DNA of 64,000 nucleotides from DAOUJH01 sp965248955 (GTDB lineage Bacteria; Chloroflexota; Dehalococcoidia; Lucifugimonadales; QGNO01): positions 310,001-374,000 of the forward strand of contig OZ252212.1 of NCBI GenBank assembly GCA_965248955.1. The letters are read 5' to 3'. Positions 40,765-48,660 of the stretch are shown here, piece by piece (position 1 is the first letter of the stretch; each line of letters opens with the position of its first letter). A program made the position numbers and the translations under genes. The notes beneath the pieces are model-generated. The model ran no database searches. It saw only the letters and a program-made list of their open reading frames with translations, and was not told the DNA's origin.

Positions 40765-41256
40765 ATGGACTTAACCGACTGGTTTATGGTAGTCATGCGC
40801 TGGCTGCACGTACTGGCGGCAACGGCGTGGATTGGAGGCAGCATATTCTTCTTCGCAGTCCTGCGGCCTGCGCTGCGCGCCTCCTCGGACGGGTCTCTGC
40901 TTAACCGCCTCGCAGGCCAGGAGTTCCGCCAGATGGTCGACGTCGCCATTTGGGTGCTTCTGGTAAGCGGCGCCATCATATCCGTGGACAGACTGACTTC
41001 CGAGCACTCTACGCCCACTTACGGGGTGGTTCTGGCTCTGAAAATTGCATTTTCCATTTGGATGTTCGGCCTGGTCTGGTTTCGCAGGCGCGGCCCCTTA
41101 ACCATGCCGCCTGAAGAGGCCGCCCGGAACCCCGGCCTTGCCCGGCGCATCTCATCCGCGTTGACCCCAACGAACCTTATTCTGGCCCTTGGCCTACTCG
41201 TGCTCCTCCTCGCCGAACTGCTGGGCCAGCTCTTCGAGCAGAGCATAGCCGGATAA
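40765..41256 (+). CDS. CopD-like four-helix membrane protein
   Basis: A 163-residue protein with four hydrophobic helices. It opens with MRWLHVLAATAWIGGSIFFF, the WxHxxxxxxWxGG pattern of the CopD / DUF-type copper-resistance membrane family, where the His may bind metal or heme. The GLARRISSALTPTNLILALG segment precedes the last helix. It begins 19 bases after the TlpA-like gene and ends 11 bases before the Lgt-like gene. A role in copper handling or respiration is inferred only. Confidence 0.8.
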   Translation: MDLTDWFMVVMRWLHVLAATAWIGGSIFFFAVLRPALRASSDGSLLNRLAGQEFRQMVDVAIWVLLVSGAIISVDRLTSEHSTPTYGVVLALKIAFSIWMFGLVWFRRRGPLTMPPEEAARNPGLARRISSALTPTNLILALGLLVLLLAELLGQLFEQSIAG

Positions 41257-41267
41257 TTCAGCCATAC

Positions 41268-42053
41268 ATGGAACTCATCAGACGGCTTGGCGACAACATC
41301 CTGGTCAATTTCCAACTGATAGCGGGGCTTGTCTCCTTCTGGGTGGTTGATCTGCTAGTTCAAAGACGGCTCAGGTCTATGGGTTTAGAGCCCAAGTCCC
41401 TTGCCGGACTGACCGTCTGGGTAGGTGGTGGAGCCCTCATCGGTGGGCGGCTCCTCTACGTCCTACCCACCTTGCCAAGCTTTCTCAGGCACCCCTTTGA
41501 CCTTATATACGTAAACATAGGCGCATCCATCTATGGCGCCTTCCTGGGAGCCATGCTCTCTCTAGCTATCTACGCACGGCGAACCAGCATCCCTTTCATC
41601 CATATGCTGGACGCTTACGCCCTGTTCGCTCCTATCGGCATCGCCTCCTACCGCCTGAGCTGCTTCCTCCATAGCCCGTGCTGGGGCCGCCCCACCAATT
41701 CCATTTTGGGCATCCAATTCCCCGGCCTTACCATCTCCAGATACCCCTCTGACATCTACGAGGGTCTGCTTGTACTGACGTTGTTCGCCATTCTGCTGCA
41801 ACTGGACATTCGTAGAGCAATCCCCGGCCTGCTTTCCGCCGGCTTCTTACTGGGGTATAGTCTGATCCGGGGCGTGGTGGACGTAACGCGCATGCAGCCG
41901 AGCTTCTGGGCTAAGGTAGACCCCTGGATTACAATTGTAGTAGCACTGATAGCGAGCGTAGCTGCCATACTCATTTTGTGGCAAAGGCCGTTTGCTGCTA
42001 TGCAACGACCACGGGAACAAGGCAAACGGCCACCATCCAAATTGAGCATGTGA
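41268..42053 (+). CDS. Lgt-like (prolipoprotein diacylglyceryl transferase family) membrane protein
   Basis: A 261-residue protein with about seven helices and the general Lgt plan: GGRLLYVLPTL, then a NIGASIYGAFLGA segment, YRLSCFLHSPCWGRPTN, RYPSDIYEGLL, and a final GYSLIRGVVDVTR. Several positions that are invariant in true Lgt differ: the His of the SFHGG motif is Tyr (SIYGA), and the Asn of GRLGNF is Cys. It may therefore be a divergent paralogue acting on another lipid or substrate rather than the main Lgt. It sits in the TlpA/CopD cluster. Confidence 0.75.
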   Translation: MELIRRLGDNILVNFQLIAGLVSFWVVDLLVQRRLRSMGLEPKSLAGLTVWVGGGALIGGRLLYVLPTLPSFLRHPFDLIYVNIGASIYGAFLGAMLSLAIYARRTSIPFIHMLDAYALFAPIGIASYRLSCFLHSPCWGRPTNSILGIQFPGLTISRYPSDIYEGLLVLTLFAILLQLDIRRAIPGLLSAGFLLGYSLIRGVVDVTRMQPSFWAKVDPWITIVVALIASVAAILILWQRPFAAMQRPREQGKRPPSKLSM

Positions 42054-42073
42054 TTTTAAGGAGACTAGAACAC

Positions 42074-42256
42074 ATGAAGAAAGACCTTCTCAACATCCTG
42101 GCCTGCCCAGTCTGCAAAGGCCGTTTGGATCTGAGAGCGACTAGGGAAGACAACGACAACATAATCGAAGGCGCTTTGCTCTGTGAACAATGCAGCCAAG
42201 ATTATCCAATTGAGGACTCTATACCCAATCTTCTCCCACCCAGCTCTAGCACTTGA
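42074..42256 (+). CDS. Trm112-family (UPF0434) small zinc-ribbon-like protein
   Basis: A 60-residue protein starting at ATG 42074 with AAGGAG upstream. It carries LLNILACPVCKGRLDL, a CEQC pair, and the ending YPIEDSIPNLLP, the complete Trm112/YcaR pattern. Family members activate methyltransferases or act as small accessory proteins. It lies 20 bases after the Lgt-like gene and is convergent with folK. Confidence 0.9.
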   Translation: MKKDLLNILACPVCKGRLDLRATREDNDNIIEGALLCEQCSQDYPIEDSIPNLLPPSSST

Positions 42257-42259
42257 GCT

Positions 42260-42796
42260 TCAACACGCTCTCTTAGGCAGCACTACCGGCGAACTCCAGA
42301 GGCGCACGCCCTCTGTTCCATTGACCTGCTCCAACAGTTCGGCGGCCGTCTTGTTCAGAATGGGATGCCGCCACTGCGGTGCTATCTCCGCAAGCGGCGC
42401 CAGCACGAAAGCCCGTTCATGCAGCTTGCCGTGTGGTATTGCCAGCTGACCCGTCTTCACAACCATGTCTCCATAGGCCAGTATGTCCACGTCCAGTACC
42501 CTGGGTCCGTACTTGAATGACGGTTCCCTGCCGGCCAGAGTCTCTAACCCTTTGCATATGGACAGAAGCTCAGCCGGCTCCAGGCTTGTTAGGCACTTGC
42601 AAACCATGTTGAGGAACTTGGGCTGGTCTAAGTAGCCCCAGGGCTCCGTTTCATAAAGCGATGAGGTTTGAATGCCGCACACCGACTGGGAGAGCAGTTC
42701 AACAGCACACCGGATGTTCTGCTCTCTATCACCCAGATTGCTGCCAAATCCCAGGTAGGCTTCAACAAATCCCGCTGCCACTACTTTAGGCTCCAA
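42260..42796 (-). CDS. folK: 2-amino-4-hydroxy-6-hydroxymethyldihydropteridine diphosphokinase
   Basis: A 178-residue folate-pathway kinase that pyrophosphorylates hydroxymethyl-dihydropterin. The signatures are YLGFGSNLGDREQNI (residues about 14-28), SSLYETEPWGYLDQPKFLNMV, and YGPRVLDVDILAYG, followed by IPHGKLHERAFVLAPLAEIAP. Its start overlaps the folP stop by 16 bases, so it is co-translated with the preceding enzyme in reverse pathway order. The C-terminus ends just before the convergent Trm112-like gene. Confidence 0.95.
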   Translation of the reverse strand: MEPKVVAAGFVEAYLGFGSNLGDREQNIRCAVELLSQSVCGIQTSSLYETEPWGYLDQPKFLNMVCKCLTSLEPAELLSICKGLETLAGREPSFKYGPRVLDVDILAYGDMVVKTGQLAIPHGKLHERAFVLAPLAEIAPQWRHPILNKTAAELLEQVNGTEGVRLWSSPVVLPKRAC

Positions 42797-43641
42797 CCCC
42801 GAACCACAGCATCGGCCATACGGGCAACGCGGGCCATGGCCTTGACATCGTGAATCCTGATCAAATCCGCGCCATTTGCTATAGCCAGGGCTACAGTTGC
42901 CGCAGTACCTTCAAGCCGCTCTCCAATTGGCAATCCCAGGACCACTCCTATCGTAGATTTGCGGGAAGTGCCCACCAATACCGGGAAACCGAGCGCCTTG
43001 ACCTCGTTCAAGCGCCGCAATATCTCTATGTTGTGCTCAGGGGTCTTGCCAAAGCCAAAACCCGGGTCAACCCAGATGTTATGCCTGGCTACCCCGGCGT
43101 CAACAGCAGCTCTCACGCTTCCTTGAAGGCTCAGCTTGATCTCTGAGAGCAAGTCCTTGTAGTGAGTTCCTTGCTGATTGTGCATCAGAACAATGGGCAC
43201 GTTGTAACTCTTTGCTACTTCCGCCAGTCCCGCATCCGCCTTCAGCCCCCACACATCGTTTATGATTGTAGCTCCTGCTTCCACAGCGTGTTTCGCAACC
43301 TCCGACTTGTACGTGTCCACACTTACAGGAACGTTTACTTCCGCGGACAGCCGCTGGATGACAGGGATGACGCGTCTCAACTCCTCATCCATGGTAACCG
43401 CTTGGGACGCCTTGCCTTGCCTTCCACCTGAAACACTGCTCTCCACGCTTGCCGAGGTCAGCGGCCTTGTGGATTCACCGCCAACGTCAAGGATATCCGC
43501 CCCTTCTTCAACAAACCTCAAGCCTTGTTCTACCGCTTTCTCTACGTCGCAAAGGCCATCGCCGGAGAAGGATTCAGGCGACATGTTAATGACGCCCATC
43601 ACGTACGTCCTGGTTCCCCAGTCAAACATAGGTGCTGCCAT
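42781..43641 (-). CDS. folP: Dihydropteroate synthase
   Basis: A 286-residue TIM-barrel enzyme joining p-aminobenzoate to the pterin diphosphate made by FolK. The motifs are VMGVINMSPESFSGDG near residues 14-29, ADILDVGGESTRP, and VLVGTSRKSTIG. The final RIHDVKAMARVARMADAV region is also typical. I chose ATG 43641, which gives MAAPMFDWGTRTYV and begins just after the upstream MFS stop at 43658; a longer frame to 43722 would overlap that gene. It overlaps folK by 16 bases. Confidence 0.95.
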   Translation of the reverse strand: MAAPMFDWGTRTYVMGVINMSPESFSGDGLCDVEKAVEQGLRFVEEGADILDVGGESTRPLTSASVESSVSGGRQGKASQAVTMDEELRRVIPVIQRLSAEVNVPVSVDTYKSEVAKHAVEAGATIINDVWGLKADAGLAEVAKSYNVPIVLMHNQQGTHYKDLLSEIKLSLQGSVRAAVDAGVARHNIWVDPGFGFGKTPEHNIEILRRLNEVKALGFPVLVGTSRKSTIGVVLGLPIGERLEGTAATVALAIANGADLIRIHDVKAMARVARMADAVVRGWSLK

Positions 43642-43657
43642 GGTGGCTCGCTCCGCG

Positions 43658-44953
43658 TTACCCATCATCTGAAATGGAGAGGGTTGATTCTTTGTCTGCC
43701 TCCCGGACATCCTCGCGAACAACTGAGGCCACCGGTCTGGCCCAGTGAAGAGCTAGTACACCCAACACGAATATGCCTATCACAGATGCAAACGCCGGGC
43801 TGTAGCTCCCGGTTGCGTCAAAGATCACTCCCACCAGTATGGGGCCCAAGAACGCCGCTCCTGCTGTTGCCATATTGATGAGTCCAAATATGGTCCCGAA
43901 GTACTTCAAGCCAAAGGTTTCCTGAGCCAGTAAGGCAAAAACCACACCGGTGCCCCCCAGAGCCATCCCATACACAGGCGCCGCCGTCCAGACTAGGGCT
44001 GTACTGGGTAGGCCGATTAGTATAACCAGCCCAAGGCTTTGCGCCAGAAGACCGCCAATCAGCACATAGCGAGACGGGAAACGCTCGGTCATAAAGCCAA
44101 ATACTATTTTGCCAGCCATGCCAAATGCGGCAGTGAACCCCAAGAAGAGCGCCGCCCTGTTCACAGTCATTCCTTCATTCTGTAGGTGAGGAATGATCTG
44201 GGTCAGCACGGCCTGGTAGGTAAAACTGGCGGCCATCACCCCCAGAACAACAGCGTAGAATGATCCGCTCCTCAATGCGCGGTGGACGGTTATTCCTTGG
44301 ACAGCGGCCTCCTGGGTCCGGTCTATCCGGACAGTGCTGAATTGGGCTGGTTGCGTAGGCCGGTCGCGCACAAGAAGTAAAGCCGCCAGAGCAGTGATGA
44401 TGCACATAACGCCAAACGTGCTGTAGCCGCCTTGCCAGCCTGCATTCGATACAAGAAAACCGGCGAACACCGGCATCACAACGCCACCGAAGTTGGCGCC
44501 CATCATGGCAATTCCCAGCATCCTTCCCCTAGTTCTGGGAAACCATGTTCCAATCAGCTTTCCAGCCGGCAGCATCGCGGAACCTGGCATACCGGTGAAT
44601 TGCACGATGCTCAAAGCGTACCAGTGCCAAAGCTCGCTCATGAACGGCCTCAACAAATAGCTCCCACCAAACAGGACAAGCGAGGCCGCCATGACTGGCC
44701 TTGCTCCAACTTTGTCCATGACCCTCCCCACCAGGGGAGCGCTCAGACTGCCTATGGCAAAGAACGACAATGAGGCGTTGATCTGAGTTCTAGACCAAGC
44801 AAACTGCTGTTCCAAGGGCTCCACAAATACGCCAAAGGCGTACTGTCCCGTTCCTACGGCCACACCCATAGAGGCAAATATGATGGCCACAATTGTCCAT
44901 CCGTAACCGGGCCTCTTGAGTAATGATCTCTCAGGATATGTGCTGTAATTCAT
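43658..44953 (-). CDS. MFS transporter (monocarboxylate-type)
   Basis: A 431-residue, 12-helix transporter starting MNYSTYPERS at ATG 44953; the longer frame to 45037 would reach within a base of the divergent aconitase start and is rejected. It contains VGTGQYAFGVFVEPLEQQFAWSRTQI in helix 1, an A-motif-like loop VGRVMDKVGARPVMAA, and the second-half loop FGFMTERFPSRYVLIGG. It belongs to the same broad group as the transporter at 35691-36980. It precedes folP-folK with a 16-base gap, so they may be co-transcribed, although a functional link is not obvious. Confidence 0.9.
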   Translation of the reverse strand: MNYSTYPERSLLKRPGYGWTIVAIIFASMGVAVGTGQYAFGVFVEPLEQQFAWSRTQINASLSFFAIGSLSAPLVGRVMDKVGARPVMAASLVLFGGSYLLRPFMSELWHWYALSIVQFTGMPGSAMLPAGKLIGTWFPRTRGRMLGIAMMGANFGGVVMPVFAGFLVSNAGWQGGYSTFGVMCIITALAALLLVRDRPTQPAQFSTVRIDRTQEAAVQGITVHRALRSGSFYAVVLGVMAASFTYQAVLTQIIPHLQNEGMTVNRAALFLGFTAAFGMAGKIVFGFMTERFPSRYVLIGGLLAQSLGLVILIGLPSTALVWTAAPVYGMALGGTGVVFALLAQETFGLKYFGTIFGLINMATAGAAFLGPILVGVIFDATGSYSPAFASVIGIFVLGVLALHWARPVASVVREDVREADKESTLSISDDG

Positions 44954-45038
44954 GTCTAGTTCCACTAACGGTACGGGTTGCAGGACTGATACACAACCCT
45001 TACGATAGCACCAGCCGTTTCTCCTGGGAGGGAGCACT

Positions 45039-47795
45039 ATGGTCAGCCAGGACCCGTTTGAGGCACGCGATACCCTGAGTACGTCTTGGGGGGAGGTTTC
45101 TTACTACCGGTTAGACGCTTTGCAGACCAAACATGACGTCGCTCTGGACCGTCTGCCGGTATCCATCCGTATTCTTCTTGAAAACGTTCTGCGGAATGTG
45201 GACGGTGAGATCATCACGGACAAAGATGTCCTCACAATTACAGAGTGGAACCCGGATAGCTTACCTCCAAAGGAGATACCCTTCATGCCTTCCAGGGTGC
45301 TTTTGCAGGACTTCACCGGCGTTCCCGTTTTCGTCGATCTAGCCAGTATGCGGTCGGCGGTGCAGCGCATGGGCGGGGACCCTGCCCGGATAAACCCTCT
45401 TGTCCCCGTAGACCTGGTCATAGACCACTCGGTACAGGTCGACTACTTTGGCAGCCGTGACGCATTAGGGCTTAACTTGAAGCGGGAATTCGAAAGGAAT
45501 CAGGAAAGGTATTCTCTGCTTAGATGGGCTCAGCAGGCCTTTCAAAACACACGCGTCTTGCCTCCGGGCATGGGCATCGTCCATCAAGTAAACCTGGAAT
45601 ACCTGGCCGACGTGGTTTCCATCAAAGAAACCCAGAGCGGCGCCATAGCTTTCCCCGACACTTTGGTGGGCACCGATTCGCATACAACCATGGTGAACGG
45701 CCTGGGTGTACTCGGCTGGGGAGTCGGCGGCATAGAGGCCGAAGCCGTGATGGTGGGACAGCCTTACTATATGCTGCTTCCGGAGGTCATTGGCTTCAAG
45801 CTAACCGGAGAGCTCCGTGAAGGGGTCACCGCCACGGATCTTGTCCTCACCGTAACCGAGATGCTGCGAAAGAAAGGCGTTGTGGGAAAGATAGTTGAAT
45901 TTTATGGTAAGGGTTTATCCAAGCTCCCCCTACCCGACCGTGCCACTATATCCAACATGTCGCCGGAGTTTGGAGCCACTGCCGCCATGTTCCCAGTAGA
46001 CCAGGAGACGCTCGCCTATCTTGCCGGCACCGGTCGTGAACCGGCCAGAGTGGAGATGGTCAAGGAATACCATCAGGCCCAGGGATTGTTCCGTACTGAT
46101 GATAGCCCTGAACCCGAGTTTACGGATACTTTGACCCTTGATTTGAGCGATATAGAGTCCAGCCTTGCCGGGCCACGCCGTCCTCAAGACCGCGTACCTC
46201 TTGGAGACATGAAGCGCTCTTTTAATGTTGCCCTTGGTGAGATCTATGGCAATCCAAGGCCGGCTTCAGCGGAAGCCTCCGATATGAAATCGCAAACCGC
46301 TCCGGCAACCACTGCCGTAGCAGAACCCGAAGGCTTCAAGGTCACATTAGACAGCGGCGAAGACGTCGTGTTGGACCATGGCGCCGTGGTCATTTCAGCC
46401 ATAACCAGTTGTACCAACACGTCCAATCCCTCGGTGATGGTAGGCGCCGGGCTGCTCGCAAAAAGAGCTTCAGAGCAAGGCTTGGCAGCCAAGCCTTGGG
46501 TGAAGACAAGCATGGCGCCCGGTTCCAAGGTCGTCACCGACTACCTGGACACCGCGGGGTTGACATCCTATCTGGAGAAACTTGGCTTTTATACTGTAGG
46601 TTACGGTTGCACCACCTGTATAGGGAACAGCGGGCCACTGCCGGAGCCTGTTGCACAAGCGGTATCTGAGCACAACATCATCTCCGCTGCCGTTCTCAGT
46701 GGAAATCGCAATTTTGAAGCGCGTGTCCACCCTCAGGTTAAAGCCAACTTCCTAGCCTCGCCCATGCTGGTAGTGGCCTATGCCATTGCCGGTACTGTAG
46801 ATATAGACCTCACCAACGAACCCCTGGGCAAGGGGGCTGATGGAAGAGATGTCTACCTCAGGGACATCTGGCCTTCCCAGGAAGAGATCAAGCAAACCGT
46901 CAACGGCTGCTTGAATCCGGAAATGTACCATAAAGAGTACGGCAGGGCGATGCAAGGAGACGAACAATGGGCAAGCTTGCCGGTTCCTGAGGGGGAGCTG
47001 TACGTATGGGACAGAGACTCCACGTACATCCAGGAGTTGCCCATATTCCATGATTTGCCCGTTGAGCCTGAGCCGCTGCAAGACATCTCTGAAGCGCGGA
47101 TACTGGCGGTCTTGGGTGATTCCATAACCACAGACCACATATCGCCGGCGGGCTCTATTTCACCACAAGGTCCCGCCGGAGAGTATCTCTTGGCACATGG
47201 AGTAACCCAGCGCGACTTCAACACCTATGGCGCCCGTCGCGGCAACCACGAAGTATTGATCAGAGGCACCTTCGCCAACGTAAGGCTGCGTAACTCCATG
47301 GCCCCGGACACGGAGGGAGGCTGGACGGTACACCTCCCTGAGAAGGAGCAAATGACCATTTTCGATGCTTCAGTCCGATATCTGGAAGACGGCGTGCCAT
47401 TGCTTGTCCTGGCCGGCAAAGAATACGGTTCAGGCAGTTCCCGTGACTGGGCAGCCAAGGGTCCCTATCTCATGGGAGTGAAAGCTGTCATCGCGGAGAG
47501 CTACGAGCGCATACATCGCAGCAACCTCATTGGCATGGGGATCTTGCCCTTGCAATTTCTCGATGGCGAAAACCGTGATTCGCTGGGACTTACCGGATTC
47601 GAGACTTTTGACGTTTCCGGTATAGCAAACGGCCTGGTTCCAGGGAAGGTAATAGACGTGTCTGCTAGACGAGATGACGGGAGTGAGGCTAGCTTCAAGA
47701 CAATAGCCCGCATTGATACGCCAATTGAAGTTGAGTACTACCGTCATGGAGGTGTTCTGCAGTACGTTTCGCGGCAGATTCTAAAGACGACTTGA
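45039..47795 (+). CDS. acnA: Aconitate hydratase A
   Basis: A 918-residue AcnA/IRP-type enzyme isomerising citrate to isocitrate with a [4Fe-4S] cluster. The cluster cysteines are C458 (SCTNTSNPS) and C524/C527 (GYGCTTCIGNSGPL). Other landmarks are DSHTTMVNGLGVLGWGVGGIEAE and SRDWAAKGPYLMGVKAVIAESYERIHRSNLIGMGILPL near the C-terminal swivelling domain. The ATG at 45039 follows GGGAGGGAG. It is divergent from the MFS gene. With frdABCD it provides TCA-cycle steps. Confidence 0.97.
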   Translation: MVSQDPFEARDTLSTSWGEVSYYRLDALQTKHDVALDRLPVSIRILLENVLRNVDGEIITDKDVLTITEWNPDSLPPKEIPFMPSRVLLQDFTGVPVFVDLASMRSAVQRMGGDPARINPLVPVDLVIDHSVQVDYFGSRDALGLNLKREFERNQERYSLLRWAQQAFQNTRVLPPGMGIVHQVNLEYLADVVSIKETQSGAIAFPDTLVGTDSHTTMVNGLGVLGWGVGGIEAEAVMVGQPYYMLLPEVIGFKLTGELREGVTATDLVLTVTEMLRKKGVVGKIVEFYGKGLSKLPLPDRATISNMSPEFGATAAMFPVDQETLAYLAGTGREPARVEMVKEYHQAQGLFRTDDSPEPEFTDTLTLDLSDIESSLAGPRRPQDRVPLGDMKRSFNVALGEIYGNPRPASAEASDMKSQTAPATTAVAEPEGFKVTLDSGEDVVLDHGAVVISAITSCTNTSNPSVMVGAGLLAKRASEQGLAAKPWVKTSMAPGSKVVTDYLDTAGLTSYLEKLGFYTVGYGCTTCIGNSGPLPEPVAQAVSEHNIISAAVLSGNRNFEARVHPQVKANFLASPMLVVAYAIAGTVDIDLTNEPLGKGADGRDVYLRDIWPSQEEIKQTVNGCLNPEMYHKEYGRAMQGDEQWASLPVPEGELYVWDRDSTYIQELPIFHDLPVEPEPLQDISEARILAVLGDSITTDHISPAGSISPQGPAGEYLLAHGVTQRDFNTYGARRGNHEVLIRGTFANVRLRNSMAPDTEGGWTVHLPEKEQMTIFDASVRYLEDGVPLLVLAGKEYGSGSSRDWAAKGPYLMGVKAVIAESYERIHRSNLIGMGILPLQFLDGENRDSLGLTGFETFDVSGIANGLVPGKVIDVSARRDDGSEASFKTIARIDTPIEVEYYRHGGVLQYVSRQILKTT

Positions 47796-47856
47796 GCGGC
47801 TTCTGTTAGAATCCCTACGTTAGACTAGGAACGTTGGAGGGGGTATACTCCTAAAT

Positions 47857-48483
47857 ATGTTTGGTGCATCAGTTTTTCCTGAACTGGCGCTATCGATACT
47901 GGCGGCTTATCTCATCGGCTCTATACCGATAGCCGTACTCGTCAGCCGCGGACGCGGCGTGGACATCTTCTCCACGGGGACCGGTTTGGCGGGCGCAGCC
48001 AACGTTTTGCGAAACGTGGGCTACGTTGAAGGCTTCATAGTTTTTGCTGGAGACGCTTCCAAAGGCATGCTGTCCATTATCCTGGCTTCACGGCTAGGCA
48101 TACAGGGCGAAGCGATACTGATGCCCGCACTTGCCACCCTTGCCGGACATTGGAAGCCGCTTTTCACGAAGTTCCGCGGCGGCGATGGCCTATCCACCAT
48201 GGTAGGCATCACGGTAGCCGTGATGCCGGTGCTCGGATTGCTTGCCGTTGTAACCGGCGGCGCGGTGGCGGGCATTGCCAACCTCGCCGGCAGACATGCC
48301 TCTGTTTGGGGTGGCATAGCAGGCTACGGATTCTTGTTGGTGCGGGCCCCCTTCACGCAGGTTGATATCACTACGGTCTTGGGCATTGTGGCTCTTGCGC
48401 TTATGGTCATGACACATGGAATAATCGGACACCGTCGCCGGGCCGGAGGTCAGGAATCGCAAGACGCACTGATTGAATCGTAG
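47857..48483 (+). CDS. PlsY-like glycerol-3-phosphate acyltransferase family protein
   Basis: A 208-residue membrane protein with the PlsY layout: LIGSIPIAVLVSRGRGVDIFSTGTG in the first loop, VFAGDASKGML, and GHWKPLFTKFRGGDGLSTMVG in the third loop. In canonical PlsY these loops read GSGNxGxxN and GGKGxAT; here they are GTGLAGAAN and GGDGLST, so key Asn and Lys positions differ. It may be a degenerate or specialised acyl-phosphate-dependent acyltransferase, or inactive. It lies 61 bases after aconitase and is followed by a tRNA gene on the opposite strand. Confidence 0.8.
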   Translation: MFGASVFPELALSILAAYLIGSIPIAVLVSRGRGVDIFSTGTGLAGAANVLRNVGYVEGFIVFAGDASKGMLSIILASRLGIQGEAILMPALATLAGHWKPLFTKFRGGDGLSTMVGITVAVMPVLGLLAVVTGGAVAGIANLAGRHASVWGGIAGYGFLLVRAPFTQVDITTVLGIVALALMVMTHGIIGHRRRAGGQESQDALIES

Positions 48484-48490
48484 CCTATTA

Positions 48491-48567
48491 TGGTCGGGGT
48501 GCCCGGACTTGAACCGGGGGCCTCTGCGTCCCAAACGCAGCGCTCTGCCAAACTGAGCTACACCCCG
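48491..48567 (-). tRNA. tRNA-Pro(TGG)
   Basis: On the minus strand the 77 bases fold as a cloverleaf. The acceptor stem is CGGGGTG/CACCCCG, the D-arm TAGCTCAGTTTGGCAGAGC-like, and the anticodon stem CTGCG/CGCAG with loop TTTGGGA giving anticodon TGG. The T-arm is CCCGGTTCAAGTCCGGG, and the discriminator A is followed by an encoded CCA. Confidence 0.97.
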
Positions 48568-48660
48568 CCGAGTTATCCTATGGTCACAGCGGGCTTTGGG
48601 TCAATGGCACGGTGGCCCTACCAATAGAATACATCCTTGAGAAACCCTAGGTGAGGATAA

